Below, in pieces: positions 24,573-34,300 of a stretch of 64,000 nt of DNA. Source of the stretch: a bacterium (GTDB lineage: Bacteria > Desulfobacterota > DSWW01); contig JANQFG010000158.1 of the NCBI GenBank assembly GCA_028277985.1, forward strand, positions 32,107 to 96,106, written 5' to 3'. The notes under the pieces are model-generated. The model ran no database searches and was not told the origin of the DNA. It saw only the letters and a program-made list of their open reading frames with translations. Within the stretch, counting starts at the first letter, position 1. Each line of letters starts with the position of its first letter. A program made the translations under genes and the position numbers.

Positions 24573-25972
24573 TGGGTCACCTCCTTCACGGCCTTGGCAA
24601 GCTTCTTCAGGTCCTTTGCGGTGTGGATCTCGGATACGCAGTACAGAGCGCTCTGGCCCAGACGGGGGAACTCTTCAGAAAGGTCCTTGCCCCCGAAGAT
24701 CTTGCGTTTCAGCAGGGCCGCGTTGATCTGGCTGACGGTCTTGCCCGTGTCGTCGAAGTTGACCACGAACTCGTTGAAATGGGCCGAAGGGAAGGGCATC
24801 TTCACGCCCGGGATCTCGGAAAGGAGCTTCTTTGCATAGTGGCTCTTCTGAAGGATCGCCTCACCGATATCCTTCATGCCCTGGGGTCCCATGAGGGCCA
24901 GGTACACAGCGTTCGCCGTGCTCCACAGGGCCGTGCCCGTGCCGGTGTATTCCTTGGCGTTCTCCCGGGCCGCATAGGAAAGTCTTTCCGCCCAGGCGAA
25001 CAGGGTGAAGCCGAAGCCTTCGCCCTCTTCGAGGTCAGCAATTGAGCACATCAGAGGGGGGAGTTCTGCGATGTGCTCTTCTACGTCCCTGACCGCCACG
25101 AAGCCACATGCGCCGCCGCCATAGTTCATGTGCACGCCCAGGGGCTGAGTGTCCCCGCAGACGATGTCGGCACCGTAGTCTCCGGGCGGGGCCAGCACGC
25201 CGAGGGACATGGGATTCACCCCCACCACGAAGAGCGACCCGTTCGCATGAGCCAGGTCCGCAACCTCCTGACCCTGGGTCTCGATGATGCCCAAGTAGGA
25301 TGGATTTTGCATGTAGACACCGGCCGTATTCGCTGTGATCTTCGCCTTCAGATCGCTCAGATCCAGCAGGCCCGTATCCGGATGGCAGGATACCCTTTGA
25401 ATGGTCTTGATCTCCGAGTTCCTGCAGTAGTTCTCGATTACCTTCATCCGGAGAGGACTGACCGTTTCCGGCACGAGGACCTCCGGCCGGCCCGTGACCC
25501 TGGCAGACATGCGCAGGGCAGTGCCTCCGGTGGAGGAACCGTCGTACATGGGGTACCCGGCCACCTCCATGCCGACCAGGTCGGTGAGCATGCTCACGTA
25601 CTCGAAAATGACCTGTAATCTTCCCATGTCCGAGTAGTTGGTGCCGGCGTAAGCGGTCAGGAATTCCCCGCGGCTGATGATCGTATCGACCACGGCCGGA
25701 ACGTGGTGCTGGTAGCACCCGGCGCCGAGGAAGCTCAGGTACTCTTCACAGGACTTGTTCTTGTTCAGGATTCCGCTCACGTGCCTCTTGAGCTCGAGCT
25801 CGGAGTGGAAGGGCTTCGGGAGCTTGAGGGCCCTCTTGAAGCGAAGCTTCTTCGGGATCCCCACGTACAGTTCTTCCACGTCCTTCACCCCTGTCTTCTC
25901 CAGCATCTGCGACCGTGTTTCCGGTACGGAATTCGGTATGTAGGGGTAGACGATCGGCCTCTTGGTTGCCAT
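24569..25972 (-). CDS. gcvPA: Glycine-decarboxylase subunit 1-like protein, substrate motifs altered
   Basis: This 467-residue partner of the above opens the leftward run. It keeps FLGAGCYQHHVPAVVD and GMEVAGYPMYDGSS, which align with canonical FLGAGSYEHHIPA and GMEVANASLYDGAS. The segment that is TSYTPYQPEMSQGTL in the canonical copy at 26347 is TAYAGTNYSDMGRL here. In glycine decarboxylase this region contributes to the active site between subunits, so both subunits are altered together. The start is ATG 25972. It is divergent from the canonical set across a 374-bp AT-rich intergenic region. Confidence 0.85.
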   Translation of the reverse strand: MATKRPIVYPYIPNSVPETRSQMLEKTGVKDVEELYVGIPKKLRFKRALKLPKPFHSELELKRHVSGILNKNKSCEEYLSFLGAGCYQHHVPAVVDTIISRGEFLTAYAGTNYSDMGRLQVIFEYVSMLTDLVGMEVAGYPMYDGSSTGGTALRMSARVTGRPEVLVPETVSPLRMKVIENYCRNSEIKTIQRVSCHPDTGLLDLSDLKAKITANTAGVYMQNPSYLGIIETQGQEVADLAHANGSLFVVGVNPMSLGVLAPPGDYGADIVCGDTQPLGVHMNYGGGACGFVAVRDVEEHIAELPPLMCSIADLEEGEGFGFTLFAWAERLSYAARENAKEYTGTGTALWSTANAVYLALMGPQGMKDIGEAILQKSHYAKKLLSEIPGVKMPFPSAHFNEFVVNFDDTGKTVSQINAALLKRKIFGGKDLSEEFPRLGQSALYCVSEIHTAKDLKKLAKAVKEVTQ

Positions 25973-26346
25973 GGATCAGCCCTCCGATCTCGAGTTGAGA
26001 TTGCCTGTGAAAGGCAGTCTTCTGTGAAGGAAAAAGCGCAAAAAGAGCCTAAAGAAAGCAAAATGAGAAGTCAAAAATCAGCGGCTCAGCTCGAATGAGC
26101 CTCTTTCTTTTAGTCATATTAATATACGTCTTGGTGTGGTTCGCCCGGGAAAAAGCCCATGGTATGCCACCCGCAGGCCCCACCTGGTTCTCTTTGACGG
26201 AGAAAACAGTCTATCTCAAGGGAATGAAGATGTAAAGCAGAAAAGGAAGAATATTGAATATTTTCGTGATTTTCATTTAAATTATTGACGAAACCATCAG
26301 ATTATGGTAGGAATCTAAAGAGAAACCCAGCAAAGGAGCCGCTTTC
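25973..26346. promoter_or_regulatory. AT-rich divergent control region between two glycine-decarboxylase-type operons
   Basis: The 374 bp hold no gene. AT-rich blocks lie at 26095-26135 and 26250-26290, unlike the GC-rich surroundings. TTGACG at 26285-26290 followed after 17 nt by TAGGAA (26308-26313) is a possible promoter for the rightward gcvPA, whose AAAGGAG site is at 26334-26340. An Lrp/AsnC regulator and an ACT-domain regulator encoded downstream are natural candidates to bind here. I looked for a glycine riboswitch and did not see one. Confidence 0.5.
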
Positions 26347-27690
26347 ATGCGTTACCTCCCTCATACAAAGGAAGAGATCGCCTCCATGCTCGAGGCGGTG
26401 GGCCTGAAGAGCCTCGATGATCTCTACCCGACGGTGCCCGAGGATTGCCGTCCTGAGAAGCCCCTAGACCTGCCGGAGCCCATGACGGAGTGGGAGCTGA
26501 CCGACCTTGCCCGTTCCCTTTCTTCAACCATGGCGGCTCCTCCGCGGTACAAGGTGTTTCTGGGAGCCGGGAGCTACGAGCATCACATCCCTGCGGCAGT
26601 GCCGTACCTGCTCAGCCGGTCGGAATTCGCAACTTCCTACACTCCCTACCAACCGGAGATGAGCCAGGGGACCCTCCAGGCGATCTATGAGTACCAGACC
26701 CTTGTCGCACGCCTGCTCGGAATGGAAGTGGCGAACGCCTCGCTGTATGACGGGGCATCCGCCCTGGCGGAGGCCCTGCTGATGGCGGTTCGCATCAAGA
26801 AGCGGAACAGGGTCGCAATCTCAAGGCTGATCCATCCCTTGTACCGTCAGGTGGTTCGAACCTATCTGCAGCCTACGGGCCTGGAGATCGTCGAGCTTCC
26901 CTACCTGGAGAACGGCCGGACCGATCTCGCCATGCTCGACGGCACAGAGGACCTTGCGGCCGTTGCCGTGCAGTCGCCGAATTTCTTTGGATGTGTCGAG
27001 GACCTGAAGGCCGTCGGGGCCGCGGCACAAGGGAAGGAAGCACTCTTCGTGACCTCCTTCACCGAGGCCCTTGCCTACGGACTGCTCGAGGCACCTGGAA
27101 AGCTGGGCGCGGACATCGTCTGCGGCGAAGGGCAGAGCTTCGGCATACCCCCATCCTTCGGCGGGCCGGGATTGGGCATGTTCGCCACCAAGACGGCCTT
27201 CATGCGCAGCATCCCTGGCCGGCTCGTTGGGCAGGGCAAGGACGCAGAGGACAAGAGGGGCTTCGTGCTCACCCTGGCGACCCGGGAGCAGCACATCCGA
27301 CGGGAGAAGGCTACCTCCAACATCTGCACCAACCAGAGCCTCTGCGCACTGGCCGCTGCCATGTACATGGCCACGGTGGGCGGTACCGGCATGCGTGAGC
27401 TTGCGAGCTTGAACCGGGACAAGGCCGAGTATCTCAAGGGGGAGTTGCACAAGGCCGGCTTCCGGGCGGTCTTCGAAACCCCAACGTTCAACGAGTTCGT
27501 GGTGGAAGGTCCGCCAGCCTTTGGCGAGACATACGATCGGCTGCTCGAGAAGAAGATCGTGGCGGGACTGCCTCTTGCCCCGTACTACCCGGAATTGCAG
27601 AACCATTACCTCCTTTGCGTTACGGAAACCAAGAGAAGGGAAGACCTGGACGAACTCGTCCGTATGATGTGCGAAACCTCGTCGGAGTAG
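26347..27690 (+). CDS. gcvPA: Glycine dehydrogenase (decarboxylating) subunit 1
   Basis: This 447-residue protein is the non-PLP half of split P-protein, which decarboxylates glycine and passes the aminomethyl group to lipoylated GcvH. Canonical motifs are present: MRYLPHTKEEIASML at the start, FLGAGSYEHHIPAAVPYL, TSYTPYQPEMSQGTLQ, GMEVANASLYDGASA and the Cys in TSNICTNQSLCALAA. It begins a rightward operon: gcvPA, gcvPB, lipA, ACT regulator, Lrp/AsnC regulator. No gcvT or gcvH is in the window. Confidence 0.95.
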   Translation: MRYLPHTKEEIASMLEAVGLKSLDDLYPTVPEDCRPEKPLDLPEPMTEWELTDLARSLSSTMAAPPRYKVFLGAGSYEHHIPAAVPYLLSRSEFATSYTPYQPEMSQGTLQAIYEYQTLVARLLGMEVANASLYDGASALAEALLMAVRIKKRNRVAISRLIHPLYRQVVRTYLQPTGLEIVELPYLENGRTDLAMLDGTEDLAAVAVQSPNFFGCVEDLKAVGAAAQGKEALFVTSFTEALAYGLLEAPGKLGADIVCGEGQSFGIPPSFGGPGLGMFATKTAFMRSIPGRLVGQGKDAEDKRGFVLTLATREQHIRREKATSNICTNQSLCALAAAMYMATVGGTGMRELASLNRDKAEYLKGELHKAGFRAVFETPTFNEFVVEGPPAFGETYDRLLEKKIVAGLPLAPYYPELQNHYLLCVTETKRREDLDELVRMMCETSSE

Positions 27691-27772
27691 AAGGCTTCGC
27701 ACAACATGCGGGCCGCCCGCATATTGTATGAGGCTTCGTCGCAGCAAGAAGGGCTTCGCACCATATGCGGGC
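27690..27772. repeat. Three copies of a short GAAGGCTTCGCA...ATGCGGGC repeat with a hairpin
   Basis: Copies lie at 27690-27713, 27715-27738 (inverted) and 27748-27772, in the gap between gcvPA and gcvPB; a fourth, degenerate copy is at 30751-30774 between the ACT and Lrp/AsnC genes. The first two copies face each other and form a stem ATGCGGG/CCCGCAT with a 3-nt loop (27706-27722). They may tune relative expression of operon genes or stabilise the message. Confidence 0.65.
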
Positions 27773-27791
27773 AAGTCACGGAGATGAAGGC

Positions 27792-29249
27792 ATGAAAGAG
27801 ACACTAGGGACCACGGGACTGATCCTGAACGAACCCCTTCTCTGGGAGAGCGGAAAGAAGGGGAGGTGCGGCTTTTCTCTTCCCAGGCGTGACGTGGATC
27901 CCGCCCCCCTGGACGAGGAACTGGCGGGTGACGGGCCGGACCTTCCCGATCTGAGCGAGGTCGACGTGGTGCGCCACTACACCCGGCTCTCCCAGTGGAA
28001 TTTCGGAGTGGACACGGGCATGTATTCTCTCGGCTCGTGCACCATGAAGTACAATCCGAAGCTCCACGAGAAGCTGGCAGGGCTCGAAGGCTTCGCGGGC
28101 TCGCACCCATTGCTGCCCCCTCAACTGGCGCAGGGCGCCCTCCGTCTCATAGCCGAGCTCGAAAGCCTCCTCGCGGAGATCACCGGGATGGACGCTACGA
28201 CCCTGCAACCGGCTGCCGGCGCCCAGGGCGAGCTGACCGGCATGCTTCTCATGTACGCCTATCACAAGAGCAAGGGGACTCCACGTTCGAAGATCATTGT
28301 CCCGGACACGGCCCACGGCACAAACCCTGCCAGCGCCGCCCTGTGCGGCTATCGGCCCGTACCCGTGAAATCGAATGCCCACGGCATCCTATCGGCAGAG
28401 GCGGTCGCCGAGGTGATGGACGAGGAGACGGCCGGGATCATGGTCACCAATCCGAACACCCTTGGACTCTTCGAAGAGAACATCCGGGAGATTGCCCGGA
28501 TCGTCCACGACAAGGGCGGGCTCGTCTACGGCGACGGAGCGAACATGAACGCGGTCATGGGGATCGTGGACATGGGCAGGATGGGCTTCGACGTACTGCA
28601 CCTGAACCTGCACAAGACCTTCTCCACACCCCACGGAGGAGGCGGGCCGGGCGCGGGCCCGGTCTGTGTGAAGAAGCACCTCGTGCCCTTCCTGCCTGTT
28701 CCCCGTGTGGTAGAGGCAAGAGGGGAATACACCCTTTCCGAGGACTTCCCCGAATGCATCGGCAAGGTGCATTCCTTCTACGGAAACTTCGGGATTCTGG
28801 TCAGGGCGTACGGCTACATTCTGAGCATGGGCGCCGACAACTTGAAGAAAGCGAGCCAGCTGGCCGTGCTGAACGCCAACTACATTCAATCGAAGCTAAA
28901 GGGAGTGCTGCATCTTCCGTACGATCGGCCCTGCATGCATGAATGTGTCTTTTCTGATAAATTCCAGAAGGAGCGGAAAGTCACCACCCTGGACATGGTC
29001 AAGCGTTTGATGGACTACGGGTTTCATCCACCCACCGTCTATTTCCCGCTGGTGGTGAACGGCGCGATCATGATCGAGCCGACCGAGACCGAGTCCAAGG
29101 ACAGCATCGATCGTCTGATCGAGGCGTTCAAGGCAATCGCCGACGAGGCTGAGAAGGACCCGGACCTTCTCTGGAATGCCCCGAGCCGTTGCAAGGTGAA
29201 GAGAATGGACGAGACCGGAGCAGCCCGGAGCCCGTGTCTCTGCGGTTGA
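27792..29249 (+). CDS. gcvPB: Glycine dehydrogenase (decarboxylating) subunit 2
   Basis: This 485-residue PLP subunit has canonical motifs LGSCTMKYNPKLHE, DTAHGTNPASAALCGY, GDGANMNAVMG and the PLP-lysine segment LNLHKTFSTPHGGGGPG. I chose ATG 27792 (KETLGTTGLI), behind CACGGAG; the upstream ATG at 27765 is inside the third intergenic repeat copy. It works with the product at 26347. The C-terminus ends in a short Cys-containing tail (SPCLCG), which is unusual and of unknown meaning. Confidence 0.94.
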   Translation: MKETLGTTGLILNEPLLWESGKKGRCGFSLPRRDVDPAPLDEELAGDGPDLPDLSEVDVVRHYTRLSQWNFGVDTGMYSLGSCTMKYNPKLHEKLAGLEGFAGSHPLLPPQLAQGALRLIAELESLLAEITGMDATTLQPAAGAQGELTGMLLMYAYHKSKGTPRSKIIVPDTAHGTNPASAALCGYRPVPVKSNAHGILSAEAVAEVMDEETAGIMVTNPNTLGLFEENIREIARIVHDKGGLVYGDGANMNAVMGIVDMGRMGFDVLHLNLHKTFSTPHGGGGPGAGPVCVKKHLVPFLPVPRVVEARGEYTLSEDFPECIGKVHSFYGNFGILVRAYGYILSMGADNLKKASQLAVLNANYIQSKLKGVLHLPYDRPCMHECVFSDKFQKERKVTTLDMVKRLMDYGFHPPTVYFPLVVNGAIMIEPTETESKDSIDRLIEAFKAIADEAEKDPDLLWNAPSRCKVKRMDETGAARSPCLCG

Positions 29250-29271
29250 ACATAGGTAGGAGTCAGGTCAC

Positions 29272-30165
29272 GTGAAGTTTGAAGACGGAAATGCAAAGGA
29301 TCGACCCCTCAAGAAACCTCCCTGGTTGAAGCGCAGGATTCCGGCCGGGGCAGGCAAGGTCCCGGAGCTCCTCAGAAAGGGCGAGCTGCACACGGTGTGT
29401 GAAGAGGCCCTGTGCCCGAACCAGGGCGAGTGCTTTGCCCGCGGTACGGCCACTTTCCTGATCCTTGGGGATCGATGCACCCGGGACTGCCGGTTTTGTT
29501 CCGTTGCCCAGGGGCCTTCCGGTCCGCCCGATCCGGAGGAGCCTGTTCGCGTGGCCGAGGCGGTCCAGGAGATGGGACTCCACTATGTTGTGATCACGTC
29601 CGTGACCCGCGACGATTTGGAGGACGGTGGAGCGGGACTCTTTGCCCGCACGATCGAGGAAATCCGAAGCCGGAATCCGAGAACTCTCGTGGAGGTTCTG
29701 ATTCCGGACTTCCAGGGTGACCTGGATGCACTCCATACGGTCCTGAAGGCCCGGCCGGACGTGCTCAACCACAATCTGGAGACCGTGCCCCGTCTCTATC
29801 CCACGGTCAGGCCGGAAGCGGTGTACGAGCGCTCCCTCGAGCTGCTGGAGCGCGTCAAGATCTACGACAAGACGATTCCCACCAAGTCCGGCCTGATGCT
29901 CGGGCTGGGAGAGTCGTCCGAGGAAATCGAAGAGACCCTCCGGGACCTGCGCCGGGCGGGATGCAGCCTTCTCACGCTGGGGCAGTACCTGCAACCGACC
30001 CGGAGACATCTGCCGGTCGAGCGCTACCTTCATCCCGACGAATTCGAGGAGAGGAAAAGGATTGCCCTGGATCTGGGCTTCGATGAGGTGGCCAGCGGCC
30101 CCTTTGTGCGAAGCTCCTATCGTGCGGAAGCCTTCTTCCAGGCCCTGGGAACGTCGCCTGAATAG
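29272..30165 (+). CDS. lipA: Lipoyl synthase
   Basis: LipA inserts two sulfurs into protein-bound octanoyl groups, making the lipoyl cofactor that GcvH needs. The 297-residue protein shows the auxiliary-cluster cysteines in CEEALCPNQGECF, the radical-SAM cluster in GDRCTRDCRFCSV (CxxxCxxC), and the C-terminal R-S-S-Y-R serine motif in VRSSYRAEAFF. The GTG start at 29272 lies behind TAGGAGTCAGG. Placement in the gcv operon fits its role in activating the glycine cleavage system. Confidence 0.96.
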   Translation: MKFEDGNAKDRPLKKPPWLKRRIPAGAGKVPELLRKGELHTVCEEALCPNQGECFARGTATFLILGDRCTRDCRFCSVAQGPSGPPDPEEPVRVAEAVQEMGLHYVVITSVTRDDLEDGGAGLFARTIEEIRSRNPRTLVEVLIPDFQGDLDALHTVLKARPDVLNHNLETVPRLYPTVRPEAVYERSLELLERVKIYDKTIPTKSGLMLGLGESSEEIEETLRDLRRAGCSLLTLGQYLQPTRRHLPVERYLHPDEFEERKRIALDLGFDEVASGPFVRSSYRAEAFFQALGTSPE

Positions 30166-30192
30166 GCCCTGCGAATCTCAAGGAGCACGAAG

Positions 30193-30717
30193 ATGACGAA
30201 GTACTTCATTCTCCTGTCATCCGGAAAGGACAGGCCCGGAATCGTGGATGACATCTCCAGCCTGTTGTTCGACAAGGGGGCAAACATCGAGGACAGCCGG
30301 ATGGCGGTCATGGGCGGGTGCTTCTCCTCCATGACCCTTTTCTCCTGCAAAGCGGATCAGGTCGAGGCGATCGAGAAAGGACTGGCCGGCCTGAAGGAAC
30401 GCGGCCTCGAGACCCACCTTCATCCGGCCGAGGACCCCACCCTCAGCCCGGTCCAGGCCGGGTTGCCCCTGAAGTTCGAGATCATCTCCATGGATCATCC
30501 CGGGATCGTACAGCGTGTGGTCCATCTGCTTCGGGAGTTCAACGTGAACATCGAATCCCTGGAAACCGAAGTCACCCGGGCGCCCCATTCCGGAGCCCCT
30601 CTGTTCGACCTGAGGCTCGAGGCAAAGGTGCCGGCAGAGGGTTCGATCGGAATGATCAAGGAGCAGCTTACCCGGCTGGCAGGTGAGATGAACCTGGACC
30701 TGATCTTCAAGCCGTAG
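30193..30717 (+). CDS. Tandem ACT-domain protein, GcvR-like
   Basis: The 174-residue protein has two ACT domains: residues about 3-80 (ILLSSGKDRPGIVDDISSLL) and about 95-174 (EIISMDHPGIVQRVVHLL). This layout is that of GcvR, which modulates glycine cleavage expression, and of related amino-acid-sensing proteins. ATG 30193 follows CAAGGAGCACGA. Between lipA and an Lrp/AsnC gene, it probably senses glycine or serine for the operon. No GcvA homologue is nearby, so a GcvA-GcvR pair is not shown. Confidence 0.85.
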   Translation: MTKYFILLSSGKDRPGIVDDISSLLFDKGANIEDSRMAVMGGCFSSMTLFSCKADQVEAIEKGLAGLKERGLETHLHPAEDPTLSPVQAGLPLKFEIISMDHPGIVQRVVHLLREFNVNIESLETEVTRAPHSGAPLFDLRLEAKVPAEGSIGMIKEQLTRLAGEMNLDLIFKP

Positions 30718-30803
30718 TCCGAACGCGTATTGCACCAGAACCCCGTATTGGAAGGCTTCGTGCAATATGCGGACTTAAAGGCATAAGGGGGGAGCGAAAC
30801 GCA

Positions 30804-31271
30804 ATGGCAAAGAACGAAGAGAAGAAGCTCAAGATAGACGAGACCGACATCGAGATCATTCGGCATCTTCAGGACGGCAGGAAATCCTTCAAGCGAATCG
30901 CGGAGGATCTGTCGCTCGCCGAGAACACGGTGAGGTCTCGGGTCACCAAGCTGATCGAAAACGATGTCCTTCAGATCACAGGCAGTGTGGTCCCAGGATC
31001 CATCCCGGGCCACAGCGTGGTGTTCATCGGGGTCAAGCTCCAGAGCATGGACCTGGTCAAGAAGGGCAAGGAGATCAGCAAGCTCAAGGGCGTGGTGTCC
31101 GTGAGCGTCGTGACGGGTCAGTACGATCTCATCCTGGTGGTGCTGCTCAAGGAAGGGTTCACCCTCCTCGAGTTCTACACGGAGCAGATGTCCCGCATCA
31201 AAGGCGTGCAGAGCGTGGAGACATTCGTCGTGTACAAGGACTACAACTTCCGGATCCCCTACATCCTTTGA
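30804..31271 (+). CDS. Lrp/AsnC family transcription regulator
   Basis: This 155-residue protein has an N-terminal winged helix-turn-helix (IDETDIEIIRHLQDGRKSF then AENTVRSRVTKLIEND) and a C-terminal RAM/ligand domain (VSVSVVTGQYDLILVVLL). Lrp/AsnC proteins bind amino acids and control their metabolism as oligomers. As the last gene of the glycine cleavage operon it is the most likely local regulator. ATG 30804 follows AAGGGGGGAGCG. Confidence 0.92.
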   Translation: MAKNEEKKLKIDETDIEIIRHLQDGRKSFKRIAEDLSLAENTVRSRVTKLIENDVLQITGSVVPGSIPGHSVVFIGVKLQSMDLVKKGKEISKLKGVVSVSVVTGQYDLILVVLLKEGFTLLEFYTEQMSRIKGVQSVETFVVYKDYNFRIPYIL

Positions 31272-31290
31272 GCCTGGCTCTTCATTTCTC

Positions 31291-31312
31291 AGGCCCCGTG
31301 GTCAGGGGGCCT
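31291..31312. terminator. Hairpin between the Lrp/AsnC gene and the convergent metalloprotease gene
   Basis: AGGCCCC (31291-31297) pairs with GGGGCCT (31306-31312). The hairpin contains the stop codon of the leftward metalloprotease gene and lies 19 bp after the rightward regulator's stop. There is no T-run; it may act as a bidirectional stop between convergent transcripts. Confidence 0.35.
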
Positions 31313-34300
31313 TCCTGAACCACCACGGGCCTTCCAACTCCCAGTCGAGGCTGTCCGTGTCCAGACCGAGCACGAGCCATCCTCCCCAGGATCCCGCATC
31401 GACGGACGTCCAGAGCGGGACGTAGGGGGACAGGTCGAGGTTCGTGTCGAGCGTCCAGCCCGTCCAGAAGCCGACATAGTTGCCCTTGAAGGAGAGAATC
31501 AGGTACAGACGAAACACGTCGTACTTGCCCGGCTTCCACACGAGGTTGGGTGCGCTCGTAAGGGTTGTGCCGTTCGGGGGCTTGACCAGCTCGATGCCCG
31601 ACAAGTCCTCGCAGGTATCCTGCTGCTCGTCGCAGACTTCATCGGGGCCCGTGCACGGGTCCCCGGTGTGATAGCACTTTCCGCCGCCCTCTTCGCAGCC
31701 CTCCTCACCGTTGCAGAAGAGCCCGTCGTCGGGGCAGGGGGTTCCCGGGGAGATGCACGCCCCGGATGAGGGATTGCAGGTCTCGGCCCCGTTGCAGAAG
31801 ACGCCGTCGTCACAATCCTTGAGCGTGTGGGTGCAGCCGCCGGTCTTCGGGTCCAGGGCATCCGTCGTGCAGGCGTTGCCGTCGTCGCATATCACCGGGT
31901 CCGGGTCCAGGGGCTTGACCTGACACGGGAACTCGGGGATTCCCGTCTCTATGAGTCGGACACGCTGGGAAAGAGGGCTCTCCTGCATGAGGACGTCGAC
32001 GCCGCTCACCGCGTAGACCGTGTCATGCTCGCACTCGATGGAGTAGACCGAGGCGAGGGTCGTGGGGTAGGCGGGGCCGAGTCGGGTAAAGCCCGTCTCT
32101 CCCGGGGCCTTGCGGTAAACGTTGTGCCCGACCACGTCATCCACGCCGCTGGGCGTCCAGGTGAGCCAGAAGCCCTTGGTGTGGACCACGCCCAGGTTCG
32201 ACGGCGGCCCGGGCAGATAGTCACAGGCGTTCCCGATCCCGTCCCGGTCCGAGTCCCTCTGGCTTCGGTTGTAGTCGAACGGGCAGTTGTCCACGGGATC
32301 CGCGATCCCGTCCTCGTCGTGGTCCGGGAAGCCCTCGTCGATGAGTCCGTCTCCGTCGTTGTCCATGCCGTCGCAGTACTCCGCGTCGTCCCTCAACGGC
32401 GGCATGGGGGAATCCTCATCCGGCCCGGAAGCCACGGACACCTCCTCGCAGGTCCCGTCAGGGTCCAGGGCCGCCAGGCTGAGACCCTCGATCCCGAAGT
32501 TGATGTCCTGGTCGGCAGCCCCGTAGATCTTTGTCCTCAAGAGCCCGATCTCCCTGGTGGAGACGAGCTCTGTGCTGAGCGTGTTGGTGCATTCGCAGAC
32601 ACCCACATCGTTCGTTCTGCACCTGGTGTTCACATCGTACGAGTAGGGATCGGTTTCGTAGACGCCGTCCAGATCCCAGTCCACCCAGCCCCCGTCGGCG
32701 AGCCACCAGTCGAGCTCATAGGCCGGACAGAGATCTTGGTGGTTGAGCCACATGTAGAAGGTCCCACGCATGCTCTCGTGGAAGAGCTGGTACTCGAAGC
32801 GGACGTCTTCTCCCCGGCGCCACACGAACATGCCCACCACGCCCGAGGCATCCAGGCCTCCTTCCTCCTGGAGTAAGTTCTCGTTCAGGCTGTTGTCGAA
32901 GAGCGAATAGGAGTAGACGTAAATCGAATCGCCCGAATCCGGGTCCGGGTCGCCGCCCTCGGGAAGAAATCTCAGGTACCACTGGTAACGGTAGCTCATG
33001 TTGCTCAGGTAATTCGGTTTGCTGTTTTCGTCGTCCATGCGCCAGTCGACGTCGATGTCTATGATGTCGCCCTCGGGACCCAGAGTCCTCACCGTGCGCG
33101 GCGTGTCCCTTTCCACCTGGCCCCCGTGTCCCAGCCCCATAGCGTGCCCGAGCTCGTGGAAGAAGAAGGTCGCCTGCCGTGCAACCGTCTCTGCACTTCC
33201 CACGTTTCCTCCAGGGTCGTTCGAGGCAAGGATGATTTCGCCGCTGCAGATGCCGCTACGGCAGTGAGTCTTGGGCCCGTTACACTTGTAGTGGAGGACC
33301 GGTATGTAATAGAAGATACCGCGCCGGATCGGGTCGAAGTTGTCGAGCTTGATCGCCTCTATGGCGTCCCACTCGTCCACCGTGCAGTTGTCGCACTCCG
33401 AGTCGCACCCCATGATGGAATCCTGGTGCGGGAACGCGTTTCCCCCACCGAGCTGCCCCAGGTCCACGTGGAGACGTACAGAGTAGTCCCGGTAGGCGTT
33501 TATCACGGCCTGAGCAGCGGAGGGATGGAGGCGGTGACTGTGAGAGCCGTCCTCCATCCAGTCCACCTCTACGAAAGCATCCTTCTGATGCGGGTTGGCG
33601 CCCATCCCCGGGAGATCCAGGTCGATGGTTCCGTCGTCGTCCACGTCCACACCCAGAACCTCCCAGTGGTCGTACAGGCCGTCGAAGTCCGTGTCGTTAC
33701 TGTACGGGTCGAGACCTAGCGCCTCCTCCACGGGGTCCGACAGGTGGTCCCCGTCGGCGTCCGGTCCCGTATTGTCCAGGACGACGAACTTGGTGCCCGT
33801 CGAGGTGTAGAAGCCCTCCTGGTCGATGGCGTAAGCCCAGTAGCGCACAACGCGGGCGTCGGCCGCTGTGTCGTATTCCATGGAAATGACAGGGTTGGGT
33901 TCGGGGTGGGGGAGGATGAAGTCGTGGGCTATGTTGTTCACAAAGATCGAAACCGTGCCAATCTCGGAGGGATCTTCCGCCTCCACGGTGAAGGAGACCC
34001 TGTCCCCTGCGGAGGGGTTGAGGGGCGCATGGCTCACCCGTATGAGGGGCGGCAGACCGTCCTCCAGCACGGGTACGCGGAGAGAGGCGGACTTCCCGTT
34101 CATCTGAAGGTCCCAGGCCATGGCCGAGTACCGGGCCATTCCTGCGTCCCGGTTGGCCAGCTGGCTGATGGAGAAGCTCGTGTGTCCCCCGCTTACATAC
34201 TCGTCGGCGATCAGGCTGCTGCCCTCCATGAACTGTACGCGATACAGTCCCTGATCGTCGGTTACCTCCAGGTGGACCTGGAAGGTCTCGCCGGCGACGG

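Noticed and set aside
25973..26346. Glycine riboswitch upstream of gcvPA
   Set aside because: No paired aptamer-like G-rich core could be found; the region is AT-rich with promoter-like elements instead.
27765..27791. Earlier start for gcvPB
   Set aside because: This ATG is part of the ATGCGGGC repeat word in the spacer, and the extra residues do not match GcvPB proteins.
26821..28110. 429-codon minus-strand frame
   Set aside because: It is antisense to the canonical gcvPA and gcvPB and crosses their spacer repeats; no domain or start site supports it.
23013..29249. Simple recent duplication of gcvPA-gcvPB
   Set aside because: The two pairs differ throughout, including at active-site motifs, so they are old paralogues rather than a recent copy.
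31827..32876. 349-codon plus-strand frame
   Set aside because: It lies antisense to the metalloprotease calcium and Cys repeats and reflects their codon pattern.
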